From a virus, in the IMG/VR virus record IMGVR_UViG_3300022220_000003, positions 1-64,000 of that record: a DNA stretch of 64,000 nucleotides; one strand, written 5' to 3'. Under the pieces are notes generated by a model. The model did no database searches and was not told the origin of the DNA. It saw nothing but the letters and a program-made list of their open reading frames with translations. Both the position numbers and the translations under genes were made by a program. Of this stretch, positions 23,319-29,707 are shown one piece after another (positions within the stretch are counted from its first letter, which is position 1; each line of letters begins with the position of its first letter).

Positions 23319-23348
23319 CCTATAGACATGCCACCACGGTGTACGCAA
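23319..23348 (-). promoter_or_regulatory. Leaderless promoter of the radical SAM gene
   Basis: Minus strand: TTGCGT (23348-23343), an 18-base spacer, TATAGG (23324-23319), six bases, ATG at 23312. It is divergent from the next promoter, only three bases away. Confidence 0.5.
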
Positions 23349-23351
23349 GGG

Positions 23352-23380
23352 TTGACGGGATCTAGTTGTTGCGGTAGGGG
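23352..23380 (+). promoter_or_regulatory. TTGACG-17-TAGGGG promoter
   Basis: TTGACG (23352-23357), 17 bases, TAGGGG (23375-23380). It belongs to a class with a G-rich -10 box also found at 26443 and 30183. Confidence 0.5.
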
Positions 23381-23851
23381 GTGCGTGAAACTTCACCGAA
23401 TGGGGTTTTGGTGGCCTCGGCGGAGCACCGACGGCAACGCCGGGGCCACTTCCACAACAAAACTTGCTCGCGTTTCGAGAGCTCCCTCGAGGGATGCGGC
23501 CCGGCGGTTGCGGTTGGCTCGGCGGAGGGTACGCAATTGTTTAGGACTGAGGATCTCCTAGCCCTGGCGCTCGAAGCGGCGATCCCGCTACACGTGGCCG
23601 AGCTCGAGCGGCTCCCCGAGGATACCCGGATCCGGATCGCAAGGCTCGCGGGCGAGGTGTTGGCGTGCCACGGGGATGTTTTGCAGTTTCGCAGCCCCGC
23701 CAAACGCAAGCGCAAACCGGGGAGCGAGAGCAAATCAACGGCCGAGGTGTTCAACACCGTGGCCCGAGGTCTCGCCGCGGCTCAGACCCTTGGCCACGAT
23801 ATCGAGCACGTGTTGCGGGAGTTGCGCAAAGGCGCGCGAGCGCCTATATAA
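23381..23851 (+). CDS. Hypothetical protein
   Basis: 156 residues if GTG at 23381 is used, but that codon touches the -10 box, so the real start may be TTG 23408 or GTG 23411. The middle is helical (FRTEDLLALALEAAIPLHVAELERL); the C-terminal helix is charged. No family recognised. Confidence 0.55.
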   Translation: MRETSPNGVLVASAEHRRQRRGHFHNKTCSRFESSLEGCGPAVAVGSAEGTQLFRTEDLLALALEAAIPLHVAELERLPEDTRIRIARLAGEVLACHGDVLQFRSPAKRKRKPGSESKSTAEVFNTVARGLAAAQTLGHDIEHVLRELRKGARAPI

Positions 23852-23856
23852 TAAGG

Positions 23857-23885
23857 TTGCAAGTTACGTGCCTACTGAGTAGACA
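23857..23885 (+). promoter_or_regulatory. Promoter within a repeated element (second copy near 26408)
   Basis: TTGCAA (23857-23862), 17 bases, TAGACA (23880-23885), then a leader with AAGAGG before the ATG at 23902. The stretch TATAATAAGGTTGCAAGTT through CCTACT recurs at 26397-26427 with few changes, so this promoter module was copied. Confidence 0.55.
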
Positions 23886-23901
23886 ACACTAAGAGGTTAG
23901 A

Positions 23902-24102
23902 ATGCGTGATCAATTCCCAACAGTCAAAGACGTGGCGAAAGCCGACCACGTTACCCTTGCGCGGTGGTCTCGGTTCCTACCGAGCCCGCGAGACTCCGAG
24001 GAGGTGGCGGCGATCAACCTCATGGCGGAGCGATTCGCCGAGCTTGGAGGGATGACCTCCGAGGTCTCAAAAAAGATCGGGTGGAGCGAAAAAGGGGGTT
24101 GA
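23902..24102 (+). CDS. Small conserved phage protein
   Basis: 66 residues. FPTVKDVAKADHVTLARWSRFLPSP...INLMAERFAELGGMTSEVSKKIGW is a widespread small phage/prophage family of unknown function. AAGAGG precedes the ATG. Confidence 0.7.
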   Translation: MRDQFPTVKDVAKADHVTLARWSRFLPSPRDSEEVAAINLMAERFAELGGMTSEVSKKIGWSEKGG

Positions 24103-24126
24103 CTACTAAGTGGGCATGGTTATAAT
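24099..24126 (+). promoter_or_regulatory. Consensus promoter without a following gene
   Basis: TTGACT (24099-24104), 16 bases, TATAAT (24121-24126). CATGGTTATA at the -10 box resembles the 18377 operator half-site. AGAGGAGGCCAAC follows, the same leader as before the Fis-type gene start at 18066, but here no start codon follows. Confidence 0.65.
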
Positions 24127-24388
24127 ATAATCAAGAGGAGGCCAACACACAAACAAAGCACGGCAGCTAGGGGGGCGCCCCCGAGGAGAAGGGGGGGATC
24201 TGCGCCTAAAATTGGTCTAACCAATACAAGGGGGCAGCCTTCGGCGGGGTGGGCCGGGGGCGGGAGCTCGCCGCGGGCAAGGTAAAAAGCGGCTCGCCGC
24301 ACCGGTGCCCTAGGCGCTCGAAGGTGCCACCAATAGCGGCGGAGCCACGCGACCATTCTATTGAGCCTCATGGCGGGGCTCTAACCTA
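24127..24388 (+). ncRNA. Candidate noncoding transcript
   Basis: 262 bases after a consensus promoter with no open frame of useful length. G- and C-rich complementary runs (about 24171-24200, GGGGGGCGCCCCCG) suggest structure. It may be a small RNA, or the leader of a gene lost by deletion, since a fossil ribosome site remains. No known RNA family recognised. Confidence 0.35.
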
Positions 24389-24982
24389 TCACATGGACGT
24401 ATACAAGCCCGTGGCCTCCTCGATCAGTGGGCGGAGCTGATCCCAATAGATCCCCTTGTGATCGGCGACCTCGGTGATCCGGTAGCCCGGGGCTCGGCCG
24501 ATTTTGAGGATCCGCAGATTGTACAGGTCCGCGCCTTGATCGAGCTCGATCATGATGGTGTTGGCTTTGGCCGAGCCTCGGATCCGAAACTGCAAGCCGT
24601 TGCCGAGGTCCAAGAGGTCCTTGGCCCCGAGCATAAACAAGGCGCCCTTGCCGAGCTGCGCAATGATGGTTTGGGCGATCTGAGGGTCGTTGGTCTTGGT
24701 GGTGATCATGGCGTTGTCCTTACCCGAGCGGGGGCAATTCGAGCTCGGCCTCGAGATTGAATACGTAGTAGGCATGACACGAGACAAGATCCTCAAAGTA
24801 GCAGAACAAAACTTGTGTAGTTTTCGGTTGAGCTCGTTGATCTCGGCCCAAATCTCGGACTTGCGGGGGTTACCAGGGCCACACAAGGGCGTACGGGGTA
24901 GGCGGTCCCACTCTTCAAAAAGCTCCTCGAGCCGGGCGTTGATTTCGTCGCGTGTCATGTCTTTGTCCTTGTTCGTGGTCAT
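24389..24982 (-). CDS. Fused ORF: small DEINARL-type protein plus conserved phage protein
   Basis: 197-codon open frame. Residues 1-57 (MTRDEINARLEELFEEWDRLPRTP.. ELNRKLHK) look like one small phage protein. Residues 58-91 are an antisense reading of the 56-bp repeat and junk. From Met92 (24709, AAGGA upstream) there is a complete 106-residue protein of a common phage/plasmid family (TIIAQLGKGALFMLGAKDLLDLGNGLQFRI... DQLRPLIEEATGLYTS). So a recombination event probably joined two genes, and translation may start at both 24982 and 24709. The 24982 start sits directly beside a palindromic promoter. Confidence 0.7.
   Translation of the reverse strand: MTTNKDKDMTRDEINARLEELFEEWDRLPRTPLCGPGNPRKSEIWAEINELNRKLHKFCSATLRILSRVMPTTYSISRPSSNCPRSGKDNAMITTKTNDPQIAQTIIAQLGKGALFMLGAKDLLDLGNGLQFRIRGSAKANTIMIELDQGADLYNLRILKIGRAPGYRITEVADHKGIYWDQLRPLIEEATGLYTSM
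24756..24811 (+). repeat. 56-bp repeat, copy 2 (inverted match at 19605-19660)
   Basis: An exact copy of the leader and first codons of the 19642 gene inserted, antisense, within the fused ORF at 24389-24982. It carries an ATG (MTRDKILKVAEQ) that runs on only briefly in a foreign frame. Confidence 0.85.
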
Positions 24983-25011
24983 GCATACTTAGTATGCAAC
25001 ACCGATGCCAG
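24983..25011 (-). promoter_or_regulatory. Composite promoter: -24/-12-like element plus 15-bp palindrome
   Basis: Palindrome 24983-24997 (GCATACTTAGTATGC read on plus). On the minus strand CTGGCAT, five bases, TTGCA (25011-24995) has GG and GC separated by ten bases as in sigma-54 promoters. The ATG of the minus gene (24982) touches the palindrome. Confidence 0.6.
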
Positions 25012-25071
25012 CTTGCCCCCACCGCAAAACCGCGTTAGACTAGGGATCCGAGCGATGGCTCGGGTTTAAAT

Positions 25072-25223
25072 TATGACATCAATGTCATAGCAAACTGGTA
25101 AAAAGCACTTGAACCTAAGCAAACCAAGCACTTACGCTATGACATTGATGTCATATTAAATACATCAAATCACAGGTTTTGCTAACGATTGCAGACGCTT
25201 AGAACTATGACACAAATGTCATA
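25072..25223. promoter_or_regulatory. Operator triplet A (TATGAC-N6-GTCATA x3), inverted orientation
   Basis: Palindromes at 25072-25089, 25138-25155 and 25206-25223; pitches 66 and 68 bases. The order 66 then 68, and the sequences between the sites read on the minus strand, show the cassette is inverted relative to B, C and D. It lies between two outward-facing composite promoters. Confidence 0.8.
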
Positions 25224-25302
25224 GGTAATCGGTGTTTTTCGGGTTTGACCCCTACAGTTGAGAGCTAACCCCTTGATCTTTGGTTGCGGCGGGGTCTAAA
25301 AA

Positions 25303-25331
25303 CCTGGCATTGGTGTTGCATACTAAGTATG
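25303..25331 (+). promoter_or_regulatory. Composite promoter before 25360
   Basis: CTGGCAT, five bases, TTGCA (25303-25319), GG to GC spacing ten; palindrome GCATACTAAGTATGC at 25317-25331. The gene follows after a 28-base leader containing GAGAGG. Confidence 0.6.
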
Positions 25332-25359
25332 CATAACCCAAACACGAGAGGCTGAGGCC

Positions 25360-25614
25360 ATGTCACAACAACGTTTCAATCCCTTGCACTTCGGATTCAA
25401 TTGGACCTCGGACGGTTGGTATGATTTTGATCATACCTCGGCCCACAAGGCAGCTCGGGCAGCTCGTGACACCGAGGCCCGCCGCTTGCGCAAGGCTGGC
25501 CACAAGGTTCGTTGTTGGACCACCAGCGGCCAGTTGGTGAGCCAGGGCGGGATCGGCTCAGGCAAGCCCCACATTGAGTTGATCGTTAGCGTTTACGGGT
25601 TGACCGTGAGCTAA
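25360..25614 (+). CDS. Small basic phage/plasmid protein
   Basis: 84 residues. HKAARAARDTEARRLRKAGHKVRCWTTSGQLVSQGGIGSGKPHIEL is a familiar pattern of small phage and plasmid proteins of unknown function, with an N-terminal helix and a beta hairpin. It is driven by a composite promoter and followed by a double hairpin. Confidence 0.7.
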   Translation: MSQQRFNPLHFGFNWTSDGWYDFDHTSAHKAARAARDTEARRLRKAGHKVRCWTTSGQLVSQGGIGSGKPHIELIVSVYGLTVS

Positions 25615-25635
25615 GCCACGAGCTCGCCAAGCTCG

Positions 25636-25677
25636 GCCCCCGAGAGGGGGCCAGGGGCCCGCCTAGTGCGGGCCTTT
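25636..25677 (+). terminator. Double hairpin terminator
   Basis: GGCCCCC/GGGGGCC followed by GGCCCGC/GCGGGCC and TTT. It ends the 25360 transcript or attenuates into 25697, whose ribosome site AGGAGG follows. Confidence 0.55.
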
Positions 25678-25696
25678 GGCGTTAGGAGGCCCGATC

Positions 25697-26287
25697 ATGG
25701 CAACAGTTACAATCAACACCGAGGGCGTTCTGATCACCGTATCGAGCCCGTATCACCCAGACTTTCCGGCCCGAGCTCGCAAGCTCGGCGGGAGTTGGGA
25801 CGATGCCCGCAAGCTCTGGTCTTTTGACCCTCGAGACCTCGAGCGGGTGCGGGAGCTCTGCCGGGATATTTTTGGCACCGATGGCACCGAGGGCGAGGGC
25901 GAGCTCGTGACGCTGCGGGTGGTGTTCGCCGAGACTGCGGACACCTACGATCGGACCTGCTACGTGGCCGGGCGCCAAGTGGCCCGATCCTGGGGTCGGG
26001 ATGGCGGGGCGGTGCTTGGCGAGGGCGTGGTGGTGCTCGAGGGTGGGTTTGGGTCCGGTGGCAGCCGCAAGAACCCAACCTTGACCGTGCGAGCCGGTAC
26101 CGTGATCGAGGTGCGAGACGTGCCCGCGGGCGCCAAACGCGAGGCCGATCTCGGTGGCGAGGTGGAGCTCCTCGGCGATGCCACGGCGTCAACCGATTTT
26201 CGGTTGCTCACGGCCGAGCGGGCCCGGTTGCTCGAGAGGCTCGCCGAGGTCGAGGAGGCCCTTGCCCAATGGGCGGGCACCGAGTAG
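25697..26287 (+). CDS. Hypothetical protein with HARP-like N-terminus
   Basis: 196 residues from the ATG at 25697 (AGGAGG upstream). Residues 15-60 (SSPYHPDFPARARKLGGSWDDARKLWSFDPRDLERV) resemble the HARP-type module, also seen alone in phage and plasmid proteins. A Gly-rich beta middle and a C-terminal coiled coil (ERARLLERLAEVEEALAQ) follow. Function unknown. Confidence 0.65.
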   Translation: MATVTINTEGVLITVSSPYHPDFPARARKLGGSWDDARKLWSFDPRDLERVRELCRDIFGTDGTEGEGELVTLRVVFAETADTYDRTCYVAGRQVARSWGRDGGAVLGEGVVVLEGGFGSGGSRKNPTLTVRAGTVIEVRDVPAGAKREADLGGEVELLGDATASTDFRLLTAERARLLERLAEVEEALAQWAGTE

Positions 26288-26298
26288 GGTGACCCCAT

Positions 26299-26367
26299 GA
26301 GGCGGGGGCCCGTGGGGGCCGGCGGTTTCGCAACCGCGCCGAGCGGGTTCGAATCCCGCCTGCCTCT
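26299..26367 (+). tRNA. tRNA-like sequence, probably degenerate
   Basis: Acceptor GAGGCGG (26299-26305) pairs with CTGCCTC (26360-26366) through seven pairs including one G-T. A perfect T arm, GCGGG TTCGAAT CCCGC, lies at 26343-26359. The middle can form GCGGT/ACCGC (26322-26337), but the loop has only six bases (TTCGCA) and the D arm is short. The total of about 69 bases is below normal, so a functional anticodon is doubtful. It may be a tRNA fossil or an attachment-site remnant carrying a tRNA 3' half. Confidence 0.5.
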
Positions 26368-26442
26368 CAACGCGTCGCATTATCCACACAAGACACATAT
26401 AATAAGGTTGCAAGTTGCGTGCCTACTAAGTGAACATGTCTA

Positions 26443-26471
26443 TTGACAGTGGACCGGCGGCGGGGTAGGGC
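26443..26471 (+). promoter_or_regulatory. Leaderless promoter TTGACA-17-TAGGGC
   Basis: TTGACA (26443-26448), 17 bases, TAGGGC (26466-26471), six bases, ATG at 26478. Just upstream is the second copy of the 23843-type promoter module (26397-26436), which lacks its own gene. Confidence 0.6.
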
Positions 26472-26477
26472 GGTGGG

Positions 26478-26657
26478 ATGTCAACCGAGGCCGAGCTCCT
26501 ACAGACGTACAAAAACCTAATCACCGAGATCGCCGAGCTCCAACAGGCGTACCAGATCCTAGGAGTACAGATCGCCGAGGTCACCGATCGGTTTCACGAG
26601 GCCTTGGCCCTCCAACGGGTGGTGCTTGAAAAGAAGGCGGGTGACGACCATGAGTGA
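26478..26657 (+). CDS. Short coiled-coil protein
   Basis: 59 residues, placed by the leaderless promoter. Almost entirely helical (AELLQTYKNLITEIAELQQAYQ). It overlaps the next gene by 8 bases (ATGAGTGA). Function unknown. Confidence 0.6.
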   Translation: MSTEAELLQTYKNLITEIAELQQAYQILGVQIAEVTDRFHEALALQRVVLEKKAGDDHE

Positions 26658-26925
26658 CCACGCGAGCCAACGGATCGCCGAGCTCCGAGACAAGCTAGAC
26701 AAGATCGAGGTGGGCCTCGCGGGGATCCGGGGAGACGTGGCTAGGCTCGAGCGGTCCAAGCGGACACCACCCCGGGCGGTGATGGATCGAATAGCGGATC
26801 TTTGCCTCAGGGTGACGGTGGGAGCTCTCGAGGTGCGCCGAGACGTGGTCAAATCCGATCGTTTCGAGGCCACCTCCAAGGAACAAAAAAAGCGGACCGA
26901 GCCCCACCGCGGCCGGGCCCCGTAG
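26650..26925 (+). CDS. Short coiled-coil protein
   Basis: 91 residues from the ATG at 26650. Helical, charged (RIAELRDKLDKIEVGLAGIRGDVARLE), basic C-terminus. It probably forms a pair with the upstream gene. Unknown. Confidence 0.6.
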   Translation: MSDHASQRIAELRDKLDKIEVGLAGIRGDVARLERSKRTPPRAVMDRIADLCLRVTVGALEVRRDVVKSDRFEATSKEQKKRTEPHRGRAP

Positions 26926-26948
26926 GGCCCGAGCCGCTCGGCGGTGGG

Positions 26949-27383
26949 TCACGCGGCCACCTTGCCAGCACAGACCGGCCCGAGCCCGGACTCGATTGAG
27001 TTGGGATCGGTGAGCTCGCGGCCACAGCGGCCACACTCGCCAGCATGCCAAAACTCGACGCGGTGGGCCTGCTCGGAGGCCTCGGCGAGCTTGGCCAGGT
27101 ACCACGCGAAGGCCTTGGCGCTCGGGGCCTCGGCGGTGACGCGGCTCTTGGCGGTGTGCCTGAGGGTGTGCGGCTTGTCCGGAAAGATGCAACCCATATA
27201 GCTATAGTCGTGTTCATTGTCGGAGCCCGTCAGCACCGAAACGAACCAAGGGGCCGTTGTTTTGTTCCCGCGTGCCTTGGTTACCTGGTAGGTGTACCGG
27301 GTGCCCGTGGCCGTGCTCACCAGGGTGAATTTTGCGCGGCCGGCAAACAAAAACGCTACGATGGCAGTGATAGCAGTGATCAT
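26949..27383 (-). CDS. DUF6011-like zinc-finger protein with N-terminal hydrophobic segment
   Basis: 144 residues. The C-terminal GECGRCGRELTDPNSIESGLGPVCAGK is the DUF6011 zinc-finger signature, found in phage and plasmid proteins of unknown function. The N-terminus (ITAITAIVAFLFAG) is hydrophobic. Start ATG at 27383 follows AGGACACCAAC and a ~100-base conserved leader from the composite promoter at 27486-27514. Confidence 0.75.
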   Translation of the reverse strand: MITAITAIVAFLFAGRAKFTLVSTATGTRYTYQVTKARGNKTTAPWFVSVLTGSDNEHDYSYMGCIFPDKPHTLRHTAKSRVTAEAPSAKAFAWYLAKLAEASEQAHRVEFWHAGECGRCGRELTDPNSIESGLGPVCAGKVAA

Positions 27384-27485
27384 GTTGGTGTCCTGTGGGT
27401 TGGGGTTTTTGTTCTCGATCCGGCCACCCTCTCGGCCCGTGTGGTTTGCCCTCGCCGCCCCGTGTGCTGCCTGGCTGCGTTGACT
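27384..27485 (-). promoter_or_regulatory. Conserved leader, copy 1
   Basis: Between the palindromic promoter and the 27383 start. It shares AGCACACG, ACACGGGCCGAGAG, GGCCGGAT-GAGA and a CCCA-AGGACACCAAC end with the leaders at 27858-27962 and 29606-29707. Such conservation over about 100 untranslated bases suggests a cis-acting RNA element. Confidence 0.55.
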
Positions 27486-27514
27486 GCATACTAAGTATGC
27501 ACGTTGGGTGCCAA
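27486..27514 (-). promoter_or_regulatory. Composite promoter for 27383
   Basis: Palindrome GCATACTAAGTATGC at 27486-27500; minus strand TTGGCAC, five bases, GTGCA (27514-27498), GG to GC spacing ten. Confidence 0.55.
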
Positions 27515-27614
27515 GTTTTTGGGGTCGTTTGGGGCGGGCGGGGAGCTCTCGCCACGAGAAAACAAGGGGTTAGACGCGGCCGGCGGCCTTGGTGGAGTGT
27601 GGGCCCAATACCTC

Positions 27615-27766
27615 TATGACTTAGCTGTCATAGTTGTACTTGGTTGATATTGCTAGAGAAACCGCTGATTTTGCGTATTTACTATGACAGATATGTCATA
27701 GGCTACTTGCTTGTTTTTGTTGAGCAAAGGCCGTTTTGAGTGGTTTGCTATGACTTAGATGTCATA
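27615..27766. promoter_or_regulatory. Operator triplet B
   Basis: TATGAC-N6-GTCATA at 27615-27632, 27683-27700 and 27749-27766; pitches 68 and 66. The sequences between the sites are conserved with triplets C and D (for example GTACTTG, GATATT, GATTTT-CGTATTTACTATGAC), making a cassette of about 260 bases from 27598 to 27857. Confidence 0.85.
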
Positions 27767-27828
27767 GGTACCGGTTGGGGGTTTGGGGCTCGGGCCCGTT
27801 CTATCGCGGGTTTGCGGGCGGTGCAAGG

Positions 27829-27857
27829 TTGGCACGGTGGGTGCATACTAAGTATAC
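27829..27857 (+). promoter_or_regulatory. Composite promoter for 27963
   Basis: TTGGCAC, five bases, GTGCA (27829-27845), GG to GC spacing ten; palindrome-like GCATACTAAGTATAC at 27843-27857. Confidence 0.55.
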
Positions 27858-27962
27858 AGTTGCGGCGGCCGGGGAGCACACGAGGACGCACCAACAACCG
27901 ACACGGGCCGAGAGCGGGGCCGGATCGAGACGCAAAACCAACCCCAACCCAAGGACACCAAC
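27858..27962 (+). promoter_or_regulatory. Conserved leader, copy 2
   Basis: Same elements as the minus-strand leader at 27384-27485 and the leader at 29606-29707, ending AAGGACACCAAC before the ATG. It contains the ribosome site AAGGA. Confidence 0.55.
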
Positions 27963-28250
27963 ATGACCAACAACAACACCAACACCGTAGCCCTTCACGT
28001 TGCCACCGAGGCCGAGCTCGATTCTCGGACGGTCGAGACGCGTTGGAGCGACCCAAGGACAGCCCGATGGCTAGGAGCTAGCCAAAAATGGCGGTTTGAG
28101 GGTGGTGACGCGATAGTGGTTTGCGGCCACTATCCCGAGGCGTGGGCCGTGGTTAGAGTCGAAGACCGGATCAAGGTCTGTGACATCAGCCGCGGCGGTG
28201 GTGTGGTCGGAGCGTTTGGTTATTTCGACCTCAGGGCCGAGGTAGCCTAG
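27963..28250 (+). CDS. Hypothetical accessory protein
   Basis: 95 residues. Asn/Thr-rich N-terminus, then a beta-rich domain (KWRFEGGDAIVVCGHYPEAWAVVRVED.. GAFGYFDLRAEVA). No family recognised. A single-gene transcription unit: composite promoter, conserved leader, terminator. Confidence 0.65.
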   Translation: MTNNNTNTVALHVATEAELDSRTVETRWSDPRTARWLGASQKWRFEGGDAIVVCGHYPEAWAVVRVEDRIKVCDISRGGGVVGAFGYFDLRAEVA

Positions 28251-28269
28251 CCTCAACCACCGCGGAGCT

Positions 28270-28317
28270 CGGCCCCACTTCGGGGCCGGGCGGCGGCGGG
28301 GCTCGGTCCGGTTTTTT
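28270..28317 (+). terminator. Rho-independent terminator
   Basis: CGGCCCC/GGGGCCG hairpin (28270-28288), then a GC-rich stretch and TTTTTT (28312-28317). Nearly the same terminator sequence follows the gene ending at 30058, so it travels with the cassette. Confidence 0.65.
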
Positions 28318-28376
28318 GTTGCCCGGTGGGTGTATGCGGGGGTAGGGGGAAGCATGCAATACAGTGATCAAGCAAT
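28315..28376 (+). repeat. 62-bp inverted repeat, left copy (partner 28706-28767)
   Basis: Contains a TTGCCC/TAGGGG promoter and the start of the 28354 gene. Identical to the reverse complement of 28706-28767 except for two bases. The arms enclose 329 bp. Confidence 0.85.
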
Positions 28377-28788
28377 CGAGCGGGCGGCCAAGGCTGCTCA
28401 CGAGATCCACACCATCTATTGCGCGGCCCTCGGCGATCATTCGCATCTACCTTGGGAGGGCACGCCCACCGAGATCCGTGATTCGGTAAAGGCGGGGGTG
28501 CGAGCAGCTCTCGAGGGATTATCCCCCGAGGTGCTACACCAGCGGTGGGTTGACTACAAATTTGCTCAAGGGTGGACGTGGGGCCCTCGCAAATCCCTCG
28601 AGGATAAGACACACCCCAACCTTGTGCCATGGTCACAGCTCCCGCAATGGGATCAGGCCAAGGACGTCATTTTTGACGCGGTGGTACGGGGTGTGTTTGA
28701 TCACCATTGCTTGATCACTGTATCGCATGCTTCCTCCTACCCCCGCATACACCCACCGGGCAACAAAGGAAATTGCGGTGGAGCCTGA
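28354..28788 (+). CDS. RyR-domain protein, C-terminus inside an inverted repeat
   Basis: 144 residues from the ATG at 28354, five bases after a TAGGGG -10 box. AAHEIHTIYCAALGDHSHLPWE, then HQRWVDYKFAQGWTWGPRKSLEDKTHPNLVPWSQLP and AKDVIFDAVVRGV match the RyR domain (pfam02026) found in phage proteins as well as ryanodine receptors. The last residues (ITVSHASSYPRIHPP) are encoded antisense by the right-hand repeat arm. Inversion of the 329-bp segment would give a different short product from the same start. Confidence 0.8.
   Translation: MQYSDQAIERAAKAAHEIHTIYCAALGDHSHLPWEGTPTEIRDSVKAGVRAALEGLSPEVLHQRWVDYKFAQGWTWGPRKSLEDKTHPNLVPWSQLPQWDQAKDVIFDAVVRGVFDHHCLITVSHASSYPRIHPPGNKGNCGGA
28706..28767 (-). 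repeat. 62-bp inverted repeat, right copy (partner 28315-28376)
   Basis: Carries, on the minus strand, the same promoter and start (ATG CGA TAC AGT) as the left arm, but its frame stays open for only a few dozen codons of antisense sequence. Confidence 0.85.
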
Positions 28789-29026
28789 CCTGCAAATGGG
28801 CCTAGCAATGCTGATCTCGCGGCTCGAGGCTATCCGCGAGGAGCTCGCGGCCCACACGATCGCCATGCTCACCCGCGACGCCGCACACGAGGGGGTGGTG
28901 GCTCAGGATCTACACAAACGAGTAGCCAACCGCTACCTCGATCACGTCAAACGTGCCACCGAGCTCCACAAGTCCAAACCCTCAACCAAGGCCATACCAC
29001 CGGTGATCCATCGTCGAAAGCCATAG
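28778..29026 (+). CDS. Small helical protein, paralogue of 30681
   Basis: 82 residues from GTG at 28778, with AAAGGA upstream, overlapping the RyR gene by 11 bases. ISRLEAIREELAAHTIAMLTRDA...LHKRVANRYLDHVKRATEL aligns with the gene at 30681 (LLGIREDLAVITMAILSERV...VRTAKLYSTYLHNVHTI). Unknown function. Confidence 0.65.
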   Translation: MEPDLQMGLAMLISRLEAIREELAAHTIAMLTRDAAHEGVVAQDLHKRVANRYLDHVKRATELHKSKPSTKAIPPVIHRRKP

Positions 29027-29096
29027 GGCCCGTTTATGGCGCTGCGGGGTTGGGGTTGGGGTGCATACTAGGGCGACAATCAACGAGGGGCGTTTT

Positions 29097-29114
29097 GGGG
29101 GCCCTATGGGCCCC
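29097..29114. terminator. GC-rich hairpin
   Basis: GGGGGCCC, TAT, GGGCCCC. Perfect short stem between opposing units; no T-run. Confidence 0.4.
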
Positions 29115-29151
29115 TAGGGGGCTCTTGAGCAGCTCACACCCAGAAACGAAC

Positions 29152-29211
29152 CTAACAAACCACCTCGTTTGTGGCTTCAAGGCGGTATGTCGGGGTGCTT
29201 ACTCGGCGCAT
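29152..29211 (-). CDS. Short ORF behind a degenerate composite promoter
   Basis: 19 codons starting at the ATG at 29211, with AAGGAGC upstream and a palindromic promoter at 29236-29264. This is the position a gene holds in the other cassettes, so it may be a decayed gene or a leader peptide. Weak evidence. Confidence 0.3.
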   Translation of the reverse strand: MRRVSTPTYRLEATNEVVC

Positions 29212-29235
29212 TGTTTGCTCCTTGTTGCGTGTTAT

Positions 29236-29264
29236 GCATACTTAGTATGCAACACCGATGCTTA
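29236..29264 (-). promoter_or_regulatory. Composite promoter, degenerate -24 box
   Basis: Perfect palindrome GCATACTTAGTATGC (29236-29250) and TTGCA, but the -24 GG is AG (TAAGCAT). Followed only by a 19-codon ORF. A GGTATCATACCGGTAT motif like that of the par array lies at 29280-29295. Confidence 0.45.
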
Positions 29265-29364
29265 GTTTTGAGGTCATGCCGGTATCATACCGGTATAGTA
29301 TCAACCTGATATCAATAGGTTAGAGCCCGGCGGCGAGCTCGGAGGCGTGTAGGCCCAATACCTC

Positions 29365-29516
29365 TATGACTTAGCTGTCATAGTTGTACTTGCCTGATAT
29401 TGCTTAGGAAACCGCTGATTTTACGTATTTACTATGACATGGCTGTCATAGCGTAAGGGTTTGTTTTTGTTTGTGAACGAGGATATTTGTCGATACGCTA
29501 TGACAACCGAGTCATA
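29365..29516. promoter_or_regulatory. Operator triplet C
   Basis: Sites at 29365-29382, 29433-29450 and 29499-29516; pitches 68 and 66. The cassette 29349-29605 aligns along its length with 27598-27857 and 31350-31612. Confidence 0.85.
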
Positions 29517-29576
29517 GTCCACGGACCACCCGCAGGCTATAACCTTATTTTATCGCGGGTTTGCGGCGGCGGCAAG

Positions 29577-29605
29577 TTGGCATTGGTGTTGCATACTAAG
29601 TATGC
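29577..29605 (+). promoter_or_regulatory. Composite promoter for 29708
   Basis: TTGGCAT, five bases, TTGCA (29577-29593); palindrome GCATACTAAGTATGC 29591-29605. Conserved leader copy 3 follows (29606-29707). Confidence 0.6.
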
Positions 29606-29707
29606 AGTTAACGCAGTCGAGCAGCACATGGGACGGCGTTGGCAACCGACACGGGCCGAGAGCGGGGCCGGACTGAGACAACCAACCCAAACCCAAAGGA
29701 CACCACC
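29606..29707 (+). promoter_or_regulatory. Conserved leader, copy 3
   Basis: About 100 bases sharing AGCACA-G, CCGACACGGGCCGAGAG, GGGGCCGGA and AAAGGACACCACC with the leaders at 27384-27485 and 27858-27962. The genes behind the three leaders are unrelated, so the leader is conserved independently of the coding sequence. Confidence 0.55.

Noticed and set aside
26299-26367. Functional tRNA gene
   Set aside because: The six-base anticodon loop and short D arm make decoding unlikely; kept only as tRNA-like.
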